Shown here: piece after piece, positions 14,400 through 20,863 of the stretch | How positions within the stretch are numbered: position 1 is the first letter of the stretch | How the letters are laid out: each line of letters opens with the position of its first letter | Source of the DNA: Actinomycetes bacterium | Lineage (GTDB): Bacteria; Actinomycetota; Actinomycetes; Actinomycetales; Cellulomonadaceae | Length of the DNA stretch: 37,542 bases | Assembly (NCBI GenBank): GCA_023428465.1 | Contig: JAEYXM010000008.1 | Location: 1 to 37,542 of the forward strand | Direction of reading: 5' to 3' | Program-made: the position numbers and the translations under genes | Notes under the pieces: model-generated | Told to the model about the DNA's origin: nothing | Database searches by the model: none | Seen by the model: only the letters and a program-made list of their open reading frames with translations

Positions 14400-15718
14400 C
14401 CGACCGGACGTTCGGGTTCCGCACCCGCGCGCTGCACGCGGGCGGGGTGCCCGACCCGACGACCGGCGCGCGCGCCGTGCCGATCTACCAGACGACGAGC
14501 TTCGTCTTCGACGACACCGCGGACGCCGCGAACCTCTTCGCGCTGCAGAAGTACGGCAACATCTACTCGCGCATCGGCAACCCCACGGTCGCCGCGCTCG
14601 AGGAGCGGATCGCCTCGCTCGAGGGCGGGATCGGCGCGGTCGCGACGGCGTCGGGCATGGCAGCCGAGTTCGTCACGTTCGCCGCACTCGTCGGCGCCGG
14701 GGACCACGTGGTCGCCTCGGCGGCGCTCTACGGCGGCACGGTCACGCAGCTGGACGTCACGCTCCGCCGGTTCGGCGTCGAGACGACGTTCGTCCCCGGC
14801 ACCGACCCGGCCGACTACGCCGCGGCGATCCGCCCCGAGACGAAGGTCGTCTACGCCGAGGTCATCGCCAACCCCTCCGGTGAGATCACCGACATCGCGG
14901 CGCTCGCCGACGTCGCGCACGCCGCCGGGGTGCCGCTCGTCATCGACGCGACCCTCGCGACGCCGTACCTGTGCCGGCCCATCGAGCACGGCGCGGACAT
15001 CGTGATCCACTCCGTCACCAAGTTCCTCGGGGGCCACGGCACGACGCTCGGCGGCGTCGTCGTCGAGAGCGGTCGCTTCGACTGGGGCAACGGCAAGTTC
15101 CCGCACATGACCGAGCCCGTGCCGTCCTACGGCGGCGTGCGGTGGTGGGAGAACTTCGGCGAGTACGGCTTCCTCACGAAGCTGCGCAGCGAGCAGCTGC
15201 GCGACATCGGTCCCGCCCTGTCCCCGCAGGCCGCGTTCTACCTCCTCCAGGGCGTGGAGACGCTGCCGCAGCGCATCGACGCCCACCTGGCGAACGCGCG
15301 CGTCGTCGCACAGTGGCTCGAGGCCGACCCGCGGGTCGGCTACGTCACGTGGGCCGGGCTGCCGTCCCACCCGCACCACGAGCGGGCCGCGCGGTACCTG
15401 CCCGCCGGACCCGGCTCCGTCTTCGCGTTCGGCGTCCGCGGCACGCAGGACGTGCCCGCGCGCGTCGCCGGCCGCCGCTTCATCGAGAACGTGCAGCTCG
15501 CGAGCCACCTGGCGAACATCGGCGACGCCCGCACCCTCGTCATCCACCCGGCCTCGACGACGCACCAGCAGCTGTCCGCCGACCAGCTCGCTGCGGCCGG
15601 CGTCCCGGAGGACCTCGTCCGCATCAGCGTGGGCCTGGAGGACGCCGAGGACATCCTGTGGGACCTCGACCAGGCCCTGACGGCCGCGGTCGGCCCGGCG
15701 ACGGAGGTGCAGCCGTGA
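14396..15718 (+). CDS. metY: O-acetylhomoserine sulfhydrylase (MetY-type PLP enzyme)
   Basis: 440 residues. The start is fixed by an ATGA overlap and a strong GGAGAAGGAGG site. Cys/Met-metabolism PLP fold: YQTTSFVFDD, YSRIGNPTVAALEERIASLE, ASGMAAEFVTFAALVGAGDH, and the PLP lysine in HSVTKFLGGHGTTLGG (Lys209). The long insert RFDWGNGKFPHMTEPVPSYG and the overall length of about 440 are typical of MetY rather than the ~390-residue MetB/MetC. It joins sulfide to O-acetylhomoserine to make homocysteine and acetate (some members also use O-acetylserine). In this operon it would fix sulfur brought in by the transporter. Confidence 0.92.
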   Translation: MTDRTFGFRTRALHAGGVPDPTTGARAVPIYQTTSFVFDDTADAANLFALQKYGNIYSRIGNPTVAALEERIASLEGGIGAVATASGMAAEFVTFAALVGAGDHVVASAALYGGTVTQLDVTLRRFGVETTFVPGTDPADYAAAIRPETKVVYAEVIANPSGEITDIAALADVAHAAGVPLVIDATLATPYLCRPIEHGADIVIHSVTKFLGGHGTTLGGVVVESGRFDWGNGKFPHMTEPVPSYGGVRWWENFGEYGFLTKLRSEQLRDIGPALSPQAAFYLLQGVETLPQRIDAHLANARVVAQWLEADPRVGYVTWAGLPSHPHHERAARYLPAGPGSVFAFGVRGTQDVPARVAGRRFIENVQLASHLANIGDARTLVIHPASTTHQQLSADQLAAAGVPEDLVRISVGLEDAEDILWDLDQALTAAVGPATEVQP

Positions 15719-16260
15719 GCCTCATCCCCCCGGTCCCCGTGACCGGCGACGCGTGCGCGATCCCCTCGGCCGCCCCGGTGGGCCGGACGTGGACCGGCCC
15801 CAGTGCCGCGGAGCGCCTGGCCATCCTGCGCCGAACCCGCTCGATCGCGATCGTCGGGGCGTCCGCCAACGCCGCGCGCGCGAGCTTCTTCGTCGCGACG
15901 TACCTGCTGTCCTCGACGGACTACGACGTGTACTTCGTCAACCCGCGGGCCACCGAGATCCTCGGCCGGCCCGTGTACCCGTCGCTCGCGGAGCTGCCCG
16001 TCGTGCCGGACCTCGTGGACGTCTTCCGGCGCCACGACGACCTGCCGCAGGTGCTCGAGGAGACGATCGCCGTCGGCGCCCGCACGCTGTGGCTCCAGCT
16101 CGGCTCGTGGCACGAGGAGGTCGCGCGCCTCGGCGAGGCGGCCGGTCTCGACGTCGTGATGGACCGCTGCGTGAAGATCGAGCACGCGCGGTTCCACGGC
16201 GGCCTGCACCTCGCCGGGTTCGACACCGGCGTCATCTCCTCCCGGCGCGGCCTCAGGTAG
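15715..16260 (+). CDS. CoA-binding protein (CoA_binding_2, YccU-like)
   Basis: 181 residues from GTG 15715 (GTGA overlap with metY). A Rossmann-type CoA-binding domain: SIAIVGASANAARASFFVATY (about 43-63), YFVNPRATEILGRPVYPSLA, DLVDVFRRHDDLPQVLEE, TLWLQLGSWHEEVARLGEAA and VMDRCVKIEHARF. The last motif (D-R-C-x-K-x-E-H) is characteristic of YccU-like small CoA-binding proteins. No enzymatic activity is established for the family. It closes the operon; since both acetyl-CoA synthetase and homoserine acetylation involve CoA, a link is plausible, and such a gene beside metY is seen in other actinobacteria to my knowledge. Confidence 0.85.
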   Translation: MSLIPPVPVTGDACAIPSAAPVGRTWTGPSAAERLAILRRTRSIAIVGASANAARASFFVATYLLSSTDYDVYFVNPRATEILGRPVYPSLAELPVVPDLVDVFRRHDDLPQVLEETIAVGARTLWLQLGSWHEEVARLGEAAGLDVVMDRCVKIEHARFHGGLHLAGFDTGVISSRRGLR

Positions 16261-16287
16261 ACCCGCTCGGCCCGGGCCGTGGCCCGC

Positions 16288-16605
16288 CTACGACTCGGGC
16301 CACCAGGCCGCGTGCCGCAGCACGACGCGCGCGTCCTCGTCGGGCGCGCGGAGGGGGCACCCCTCCGCGCGCAGCCGCGCGACGGCGTCGGACCGGTACG
16401 CGGCGGGCGGCTCGCCCGAGGCGTTGACCACGCGCCACCACGGCACGGCGCCGCCGGCCCGCGCCATCACCTGACCGACCATCCGAGGTCCCCCGCGCCC
16501 CAGGCGGTCGCGCAGCACCTCGGCGATGCCGCCGTAGGTCATCACACGTCCGGGCGGGATCGACTCCACGAGGTCCAGCACGGCCTCGAGGTACTCCTCG
16601 TCCAC
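16288..16605 (-). CDS. Alkyltransferase-like protein (ATL, MGMT family)
   Basis: 105 residues from GTG 16603-16605. MGMT C-terminal domain: VLDLVESIPPGRVMTYGGIA, RMVGQVMARAG and VPWWRVVNASG. In true O6-alkylguanine transferases the last motif is PCHRV with the catalytic Cys; here Trp replaces it, so this is a non-catalytic ATL. ATLs bind O6-alkylguanine lesions and hand them to nucleotide excision repair. It starts 10 bp after the phosphatase stop on the same strand and may be co-transcribed with it. It converges with the sulfur operon, with a GGCCCGGGCC palindrome at 16268-16277 in the 27-bp gap. Confidence 0.88.
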   Translation of the reverse strand: MDEEYLEAVLDLVESIPPGRVMTYGGIAEVLRDRLGRGGPRMVGQVMARAGGAVPWWRVVNASGEPPAAYRSDAVARLRAEGCPLRAPDEDARVVLRHAAWWPES

Positions 16606-16615
16606 TGCCGGCGCC

Positions 16616-17716
16616 TCAGTCGCGGTGCACGAGGATGAGCGCGCGGTCGTCGTTGTCCCCCGCGCGCACGCCGTCCAGGACGGCTGCGGCCCCGCCGCTG
16701 CGGGTCGCGACGAAGCGCTCCGCCTCGCCCATGAGCCGGTCGATGCCGAGCTCGACGTCCGAGCCCGGGGACTCCACGAGACCGTCCGTGTAGAGCATGA
16801 TCGTGTCGCCGTGCTCGACGACGCCCCGGTGCACGGAGAAGCACGGTGCCTCGACGATCCCCAGCGCGGGCCCGCCGGAGGTGTCCAGCGGCTCGATGAG
16901 CCCCGAGCCCGCATGGAGGTGCACCGCGGGCGGGTGGCCCGCGGTCGTCACCGTGAAGGCACCCGTGTCGAGGCGCACGGTGAGGTGCACGGCGGTCGCG
17001 AAGCCCTCCGGCCAGTCCTGCGAGAGCAGGTAGGAGTTCGCGGCCGGCAGGAACCGCTCGGGCGGCATCGTCCCGAGGAGCCCGCCGAAGGCCCCCGACA
17101 GGAGCAGCGAGCGCACCCCGGCGTCCTGCCCCTTTCCCGACACGTCCACGAGGACGATCTCGAGCAGATTCCCGGTCCGGGAGGCGACGACGAAGTCGCC
17201 CGAGAAGGCCTCCGCGTAGGCCGACCGCACGACGCTGTCCACGCGCCACGGGGCGGGCAGCGAGGGGATCCGGCCGTGCGCGACCAGGCGGTCGCGCAGG
17301 TCGACAAGCATGAGGTCGCTGGCCGCGCCCTGCAGGCCGAGGCGGTCGCGGCTGCGCACGAACGCCAGGGCCGCCAGGACGCCGATGACGAGGACGAGCA
17401 GCGTGCCCGGCTCGAAGGACGCCAGCCCGCTCAGCTGGAGCCCGAAGACCTGGGCGAGCACCGCCACGGACAGGACGACCATGCCGGGCAGACGCAGGCC
17501 GAACACCCCGAGCAGGACGATGAACAGGGTCGTCGCCGGGGTGACCCAGGCGGGGGCGACCATGATGCCGAGGGCCACGAACCCAGCGAGCGCGACGAGC
17601 ACAGCCGTGGCCGACACCTGCCGTGCCATGAGGCGCCGGCGGCGCAGCGTGTCCGCCCAGCGCCACGGCCGCGCCGGCCGTGTCCGGGAGGATCGGGGTG
17701 ACACCGCGATGGTCAC
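16616..17716 (-). CDS. Membrane-bound PP2C/SpoIIE-type serine phosphatase
   Basis: 366 residues from GTG 17714-17716. The N-terminal 130 residues contain about four or five TM segments. A SpoIIE-like phosphatase domain follows: AYAEAFSGDFVVASRTG (PP2C metal-binding Asp in the SGDF motif), VLVDVSGKGQDAGVRSLLL (second Asp, DVSGKG), TVTTAGHPPAVHL, and HGDTIMLYTDGLVESPG. This is the standard order for RsbU/SpoIIE phosphatases that act on anti-anti-sigma factors. No PAS, GAF or HAMP sensor is present, so the membrane part may sense directly. Its target is not in this window. Confidence 0.9.
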   Translation of the reverse strand: MTIAVSPRSSRTRPARPWRWADTLRRRRLMARQVSATAVLVALAGFVALGIMVAPAWVTPATTLFIVLLGVFGLRLPGMVVLSVAVLAQVFGLQLSGLASFEPGTLLVLVIGVLAALAFVRSRDRLGLQGAASDLMLVDLRDRLVAHGRIPSLPAPWRVDSVVRSAYAEAFSGDFVVASRTGNLLEIVLVDVSGKGQDAGVRSLLLSGAFGGLLGTMPPERFLPAANSYLLSQDWPEGFATAVHLTVRLDTGAFTVTTAGHPPAVHLHAGSGLIEPLDTSGGPALGIVEAPCFSVHRGVVEHGDTIMLYTDGLVESPGSDVELGIDRLMGEAERFVATRSGGAAAVLDGVRAGDNDDRALILVHRD

Positions 17717-17730
17717 CCGGCGAGGCTATC
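17716..17730 (-). promoter_or_regulatory. Probable leaderless promoter of the phosphatase
   Basis: On the minus strand TAGCCT (17723-17728) lies 6 nt before the GTG start at 17716, the spacing at which transcription would begin at or next to the start codon. No ribosome-binding site is present. Leaderless starts are common in actinobacteria. No clear -35 was seen. The rest of the 132-bp divergent region up to 17848 holds no structure I can support. Confidence 0.4.
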
Positions 17731-17848
17731 CCGCCCCACGCACTCGGGGGGTCCACCGGACGATTCGGCGATGCGCGTCCCGCAGCGTGGGCGGCCATGG
17801 CCGCAATACCGTTGCGCTTCCCACAGGGCGGCCCTGCACCATGGACCC

Positions 17849-19102
17849 ATGACGACGCTGCCCTCGGGCTACCGCACGACCGACATCCCCCAGGCCCGGC
17901 ACGGCGAGCTCATCGCGCTGGACACCTGGGCGTTCCCCACGGGAGTCTCCGAGGAGAAGCTCCTCGAGCTGCCCATGACGCTCGACTGGGACCGCGCGCG
18001 CGGCGTCGAGACCGACGACGGCGAGCTGGTCGCCTGCCACGGCTCCTACCCCTACCAGGGCTTCCCCGTGCCCGGCGCACGCACGGGCGTCTCCGGCCTG
18101 ACGTGGGTCGGCGTGCACCCGGGCCACCGGCGGCGCGGCCTGCTGCGCGCGATGATCGAGGACCACTTCACGCGCAGCCGCGCCCGCGGGGAGGCCGTCT
18201 CGGCGCTCTTCGCCGCTGAGCCCGGCATCTACGGGCGCTTCGGCTACGGCCTGGCTTCCTCCTCGCTCAGCCTGACGATGGACCGCCGCGCCGCCCTGCG
18301 GGACGTGCCCGGCGCGACCGACCTGCGCGTACGCATCGAGCGCGTCGACCCGGCCCGGCACGCAGAGCTCGTCGCGCGCGTCCACGGGCGCATCGACCGG
18401 CCGGGCTGGGTGACGCGCACGACCCCGGGCCAGCACGAGTCGTGGCTCGAGGACCCCGAGGTCTTCCGCGACGGTGCCGAGTCGCTGCGCATCGTCATCG
18501 TCGGGGACGACGAGCGCGACGAGAGCGCGCGCGGGTTCGCGCTGTTCCGCCGCAAGGACGACTGGAAGGCCGAGGGCCCGCGCGGCGTCGTCCGCGTCCG
18601 GGAGGCCGTCGCGCCCGACGCCGCCACGGCGCGTGCGCTGTGGGGCGTCCTGCTCGACCTCGACCTCATGGGCACCGTCGAGGTCTCACTCCTGCCGGTC
18701 GACGACCCGCTGTGGTTCCTGCTCGTCGACCCGCGCGCGGCGCGCCCACGCATCACGGACAACCTCTGGGTGCGCCTCCTCGACGTACCCACGGCGCTCG
18801 CCGCGCGGCGTTACCAGACCGCGGTCGACGTCGTCATCGAGGTGCGCGACGCCGGGGTGCCGGCCAACGCCGGACGATGGCGCCTGGTCGGCTCGCCCGA
18901 CGGCGCGACCGCCACCCCGGCCGACGGCGCGGCGGACCTCACGATCGACGTGCGTGAGCTCGCCAGCGCCTACCTCGGCGGCGTCTCGCTCGAGGCGCTG
19001 GCCGCGGCCGGCCTCGTGACCGAGCACACCCCGGGCACCGTGCGGCGCGCCGCGGTGGCGTTCGCGTGGCCGGTCGCGCCGGCGTGCAGCTGGATCTGGT
19101 GA
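17849..19102 (+). CDS. Eis-like GNAT N-acetyltransferase
   Basis: 417 residues from ATG 17849; the nearby ATG at 17841 stops after three codons. Three-part Eis fold: an N-terminal GNAT domain with the acetyl-CoA loop VGVHPGHRRRGLLRAMI, a middle GNAT-like domain (SWLEDPEVFRDGAESLRIV, then GTVEVSLLPVDDPLWFLLVD), and a C-terminal sterol-carrier-like domain with ADLTIDVRELASAYLGGVSL. The chain ends in an aromatic residue (CSWIW), matching the family rule of a C-terminal carboxylate in the active site. Eis proteins acetylate amines, including aminoglycosides in mycobacteria; the natural substrate of this protein is unknown. Single gene with its own leader. Confidence 0.88.
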   Translation: MTTLPSGYRTTDIPQARHGELIALDTWAFPTGVSEEKLLELPMTLDWDRARGVETDDGELVACHGSYPYQGFPVPGARTGVSGLTWVGVHPGHRRRGLLRAMIEDHFTRSRARGEAVSALFAAEPGIYGRFGYGLASSSLSLTMDRRAALRDVPGATDLRVRIERVDPARHAELVARVHGRIDRPGWVTRTTPGQHESWLEDPEVFRDGAESLRIVIVGDDERDESARGFALFRRKDDWKAEGPRGVVRVREAVAPDAATARALWGVLLDLDLMGTVEVSLLPVDDPLWFLLVDPRAARPRITDNLWVRLLDVPTALAARRYQTAVDVVIEVRDAGVPANAGRWRLVGSPDGATATPADGAADLTIDVRELASAYLGGVSLEALAAAGLVTEHTPGTVRRAAVAFAWPVAPACSWIW

Positions 19103-19127
19103 CCCGACCGGGTCGCCGCTGCGGGCC

Positions 19128-19571
19128 TCAGGCCTCGTGGGCGGCGACCTGGTCGATCCGGCGCTGGTGGCGCGGGTCCTGGCTGAACGGCTCCGCGATG
19201 AACGCCTCGACCAGCTCGGTCGCCTCGTCCACCGAGTGCTGCCGGGCGCCGATGGCGACCACGTTCGCGTCGTTGTGCGAGCGCGCCAGCGTGGCCGTCG
19301 CGGAGTTCCAGGCCAGCGCGGCGCGCACGCCGCGCACCTTGTTCGCGGCGATCTGCTCGCCGTTGCCGGAGCCCCCGATGACGACGCCGAGGCTCCCGGG
19401 CTCGGCGACGACGGCCTCGCCCGCGGCGAAGCAGACGCCCGGGTAGTCGTCGGCGGGGTCGTAGGACGGGGCGCCGTGGTCGACGACGTCGTGCCCGGCG
19501 GCGCGGAGGTGCTCGACCAGGTGGACCTTGAGCTCGTAGCCGGCGTGGTCGGCGGCGATGTGGATGCGCAT
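19128..19571 (-). CDS. rpiB: Ribose-5-phosphate isomerase B
   Basis: 147 residues from ATG 19569-19571 (the longer frame to 19610 lacks support; AGGATGAG precedes this ATG). RpiB/LacAB fold: MRIHIAADHAGYELKVHL, VVIGGSGNGEQIAANKVRGV and RSHNDANVVAIGAR. The catalytic base position holds Glu72 in GNGEQ, as in the mycobacterial enzyme, instead of Cys in the E. coli type. It interconverts ribose-5-phosphate and ribulose-5-phosphate in the pentose phosphate pathway. It follows the LacI gene on the same strand after 47 bp and may be co-transcribed. Confidence 0.95.
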   Translation of the reverse strand: MRIHIAADHAGYELKVHLVEHLRAAGHDVVDHGAPSYDPADDYPGVCFAAGEAVVAEPGSLGVVIGGSGNGEQIAANKVRGVRAALAWNSATATLARSHNDANVVAIGARQHSVDEATELVEAFIAEPFSQDPRHQRRIDQVAAHEA

Positions 19572-19618
19572 GCGCTCATCCTGCCGCAGCGACCCGGCGC
19601 CACCGGGCACCGCGTTCG

Positions 19619-20644
19619 TCAGACGGACTCCCGCCGGGTGAGCTGCGCCGTGAGGATCGCCTGGACCGGCGGCGCCGTCGGGTCCGCGATCCGCTGCATG
19701 AGGACGTCCACCATGAGGCGCCCCATCTCCTCCAGCGGCTGGCGCACCGAGGTGAGTGCGGGCGTCGCGGTCGTGGCGAGGATCGAGTCGTCGTAGCCGA
19801 TCACCGAGACGTCGCCCGGCACGCGCCGACCGCTCGCGGCGAGCACCTTGAGCGCGCCGGTCGCCATGAGGTCGCTCGCGACGAACACACCGTCGAGCTC
19901 GGGCTCCGCCGCCAGGAGACGGGCCATCGCGTTGGCCCCGCCGTCCGCCGTGAAGTCGCCGTAGGCCGCCGGGGGCACCCGCAGGCCCCGCTCGACGAGG
20001 ACGTCGCGCCAGCCTTCGAGGCGGTCCACCGACACACCCATGCTGGGCGGGCCGGCGATGGTGCCGATCACGCGCCGCCCGGCGGCGACCAGCTCCTGTG
20101 TCGCCAGGCGTGCTCCCCCGTAGTTGTCCACGTCGACGTAGGTGTGGACCGACGGGTCGGAGTCGACGGGGCGACCGAGGTAGACCACGGGCACCCGCGT
20201 CGGCCCGAGCAGCTGCGGCAGGTGCGTGCTGTGCGCCTCGAGCACGACGAGGGCGCCGTCGACGTGGCTGCCGTCGAGGTAGCGGCGCAGGGTCGCGTCG
20301 TCGTCGGTCGCGAGCAGGAGGACGAGCTGGATGGCCCGCTTGGCCACCGCGGCCGTCGCGCCGCGCAGCGGCTGCGCGAAGAACGAGTGCGGGAGCTCGG
20401 CGAGGTCCCGCTCGGTGAGGATGAGGCCGATCGAGTCGTGCCGGCCGCGGGCGAGCGAGCGCGCAGCCGGGTTGGGCCGGTACCCGAGCTCGGCGACGGC
20501 GCGTCGGACGGCGTCGACCGCCGCGGCGCCCACCGTGGGGACCCCGTTGAGGACGCGCGACGCCGTCGCGCGGGAGACACCCGCCGCGGCCGCCACGTCC
20601 TCGAGCGTCGCCGCGCCCCGTCCTGCCTGCTGCACGCCCCCCAT
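19619..20644 (-). CDS. LacI family repressor, probable regulator of the GH3 gene
   Basis: 341 residues. N-terminal helix-turn-helix with hinge (TLEDVAAAAGVSRATASRVL, then GYRPNPAARSLARGR), followed by the periplasmic-binding-like sugar domain: SIGLILTERD, VPVVYLGRPVDSD, VDVDNYGGARLATQEL, DGVFVASDLMATGALKVL, VSVIGYDDSILA and LTSVRQPLEEMG. Divergent from the GH3 gene with a 219-bp shared region that carries three AGCGCT-centred sites, so repression of the glycosidase and possibly itself is likely. The ligand is probably a beta-linked disaccharide or its product; by analogy with CebR cellobiose is a candidate, not proven. Confidence 0.9.
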   Translation of the reverse strand: MGGVQQAGRGAATLEDVAAAAGVSRATASRVLNGVPTVGAAAVDAVRRAVAELGYRPNPAARSLARGRHDSIGLILTERDLAELPHSFFAQPLRGATAAVAKRAIQLVLLLATDDDATLRRYLDGSHVDGALVVLEAHSTHLPQLLGPTRVPVVYLGRPVDSDPSVHTYVDVDNYGGARLATQELVAAGRRVIGTIAGPPSMGVSVDRLEGWRDVLVERGLRVPPAAYGDFTADGGANAMARLLAAEPELDGVFVASDLMATGALKVLAASGRRVPGDVSVIGYDDSILATTATPALTSVRQPLEEMGRLMVDVLMQRIADPTAPPVQAILTAQLTRRESV

Positions 20645-20678
20645 GGTGACAGACGCCGGACCGCCGCGGGGGCTCGCG

Positions 20679-20695
20679 AAGAAAGCGCTCTCTCG
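20679..20695. promoter_or_regulatory. LacI-type operator O1
   Basis: The 17-bp sequence AAGAAAGCGCTCTCTCG with its palindromic AGCGCT core occurs here and again, identical, at 20770-20786. It is 35 bp from the LacI start codon and upstream of the GH3 promoter, so it could serve autorepression and DNA looping with the second copy (91 bp apart). Confidence 0.7.
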
Positions 20696-20725
20696 AGCCG
20701 AAGCCCCCGGGTTGGACCGGGGCCG

Positions 20726-20786
20726 TTTACCGCGACAGGCGTCGTCACGTATCCTCTGACGAAGCGCTCAAGAAAGCGCTCTCTCG
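20726..20786 (+). promoter_or_regulatory. GH3 promoter with operators O2 and O3
   Basis: TTTACC (20726-20731) and TATCCT (20750-20755) with an 18-bp spacer form a likely promoter, with transcription starting near 20762. Directly at and after the start lie GAAGCGCTC (20761-20769, O2) and the second full copy of the 17-bp operator (20770-20786, O3). A LacI repressor here would block initiation or clearance. The leader to the ATG at 20864 is about 100 nt. Confidence 0.65.
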
Positions 20787-20863
20787 CTTCAAGGGGGCCT
20801 CCTGCCCCACCCACGACACGACGACGGCAGCACTGTGGCTCCCGCGGCTGGAAGGCATCACCC

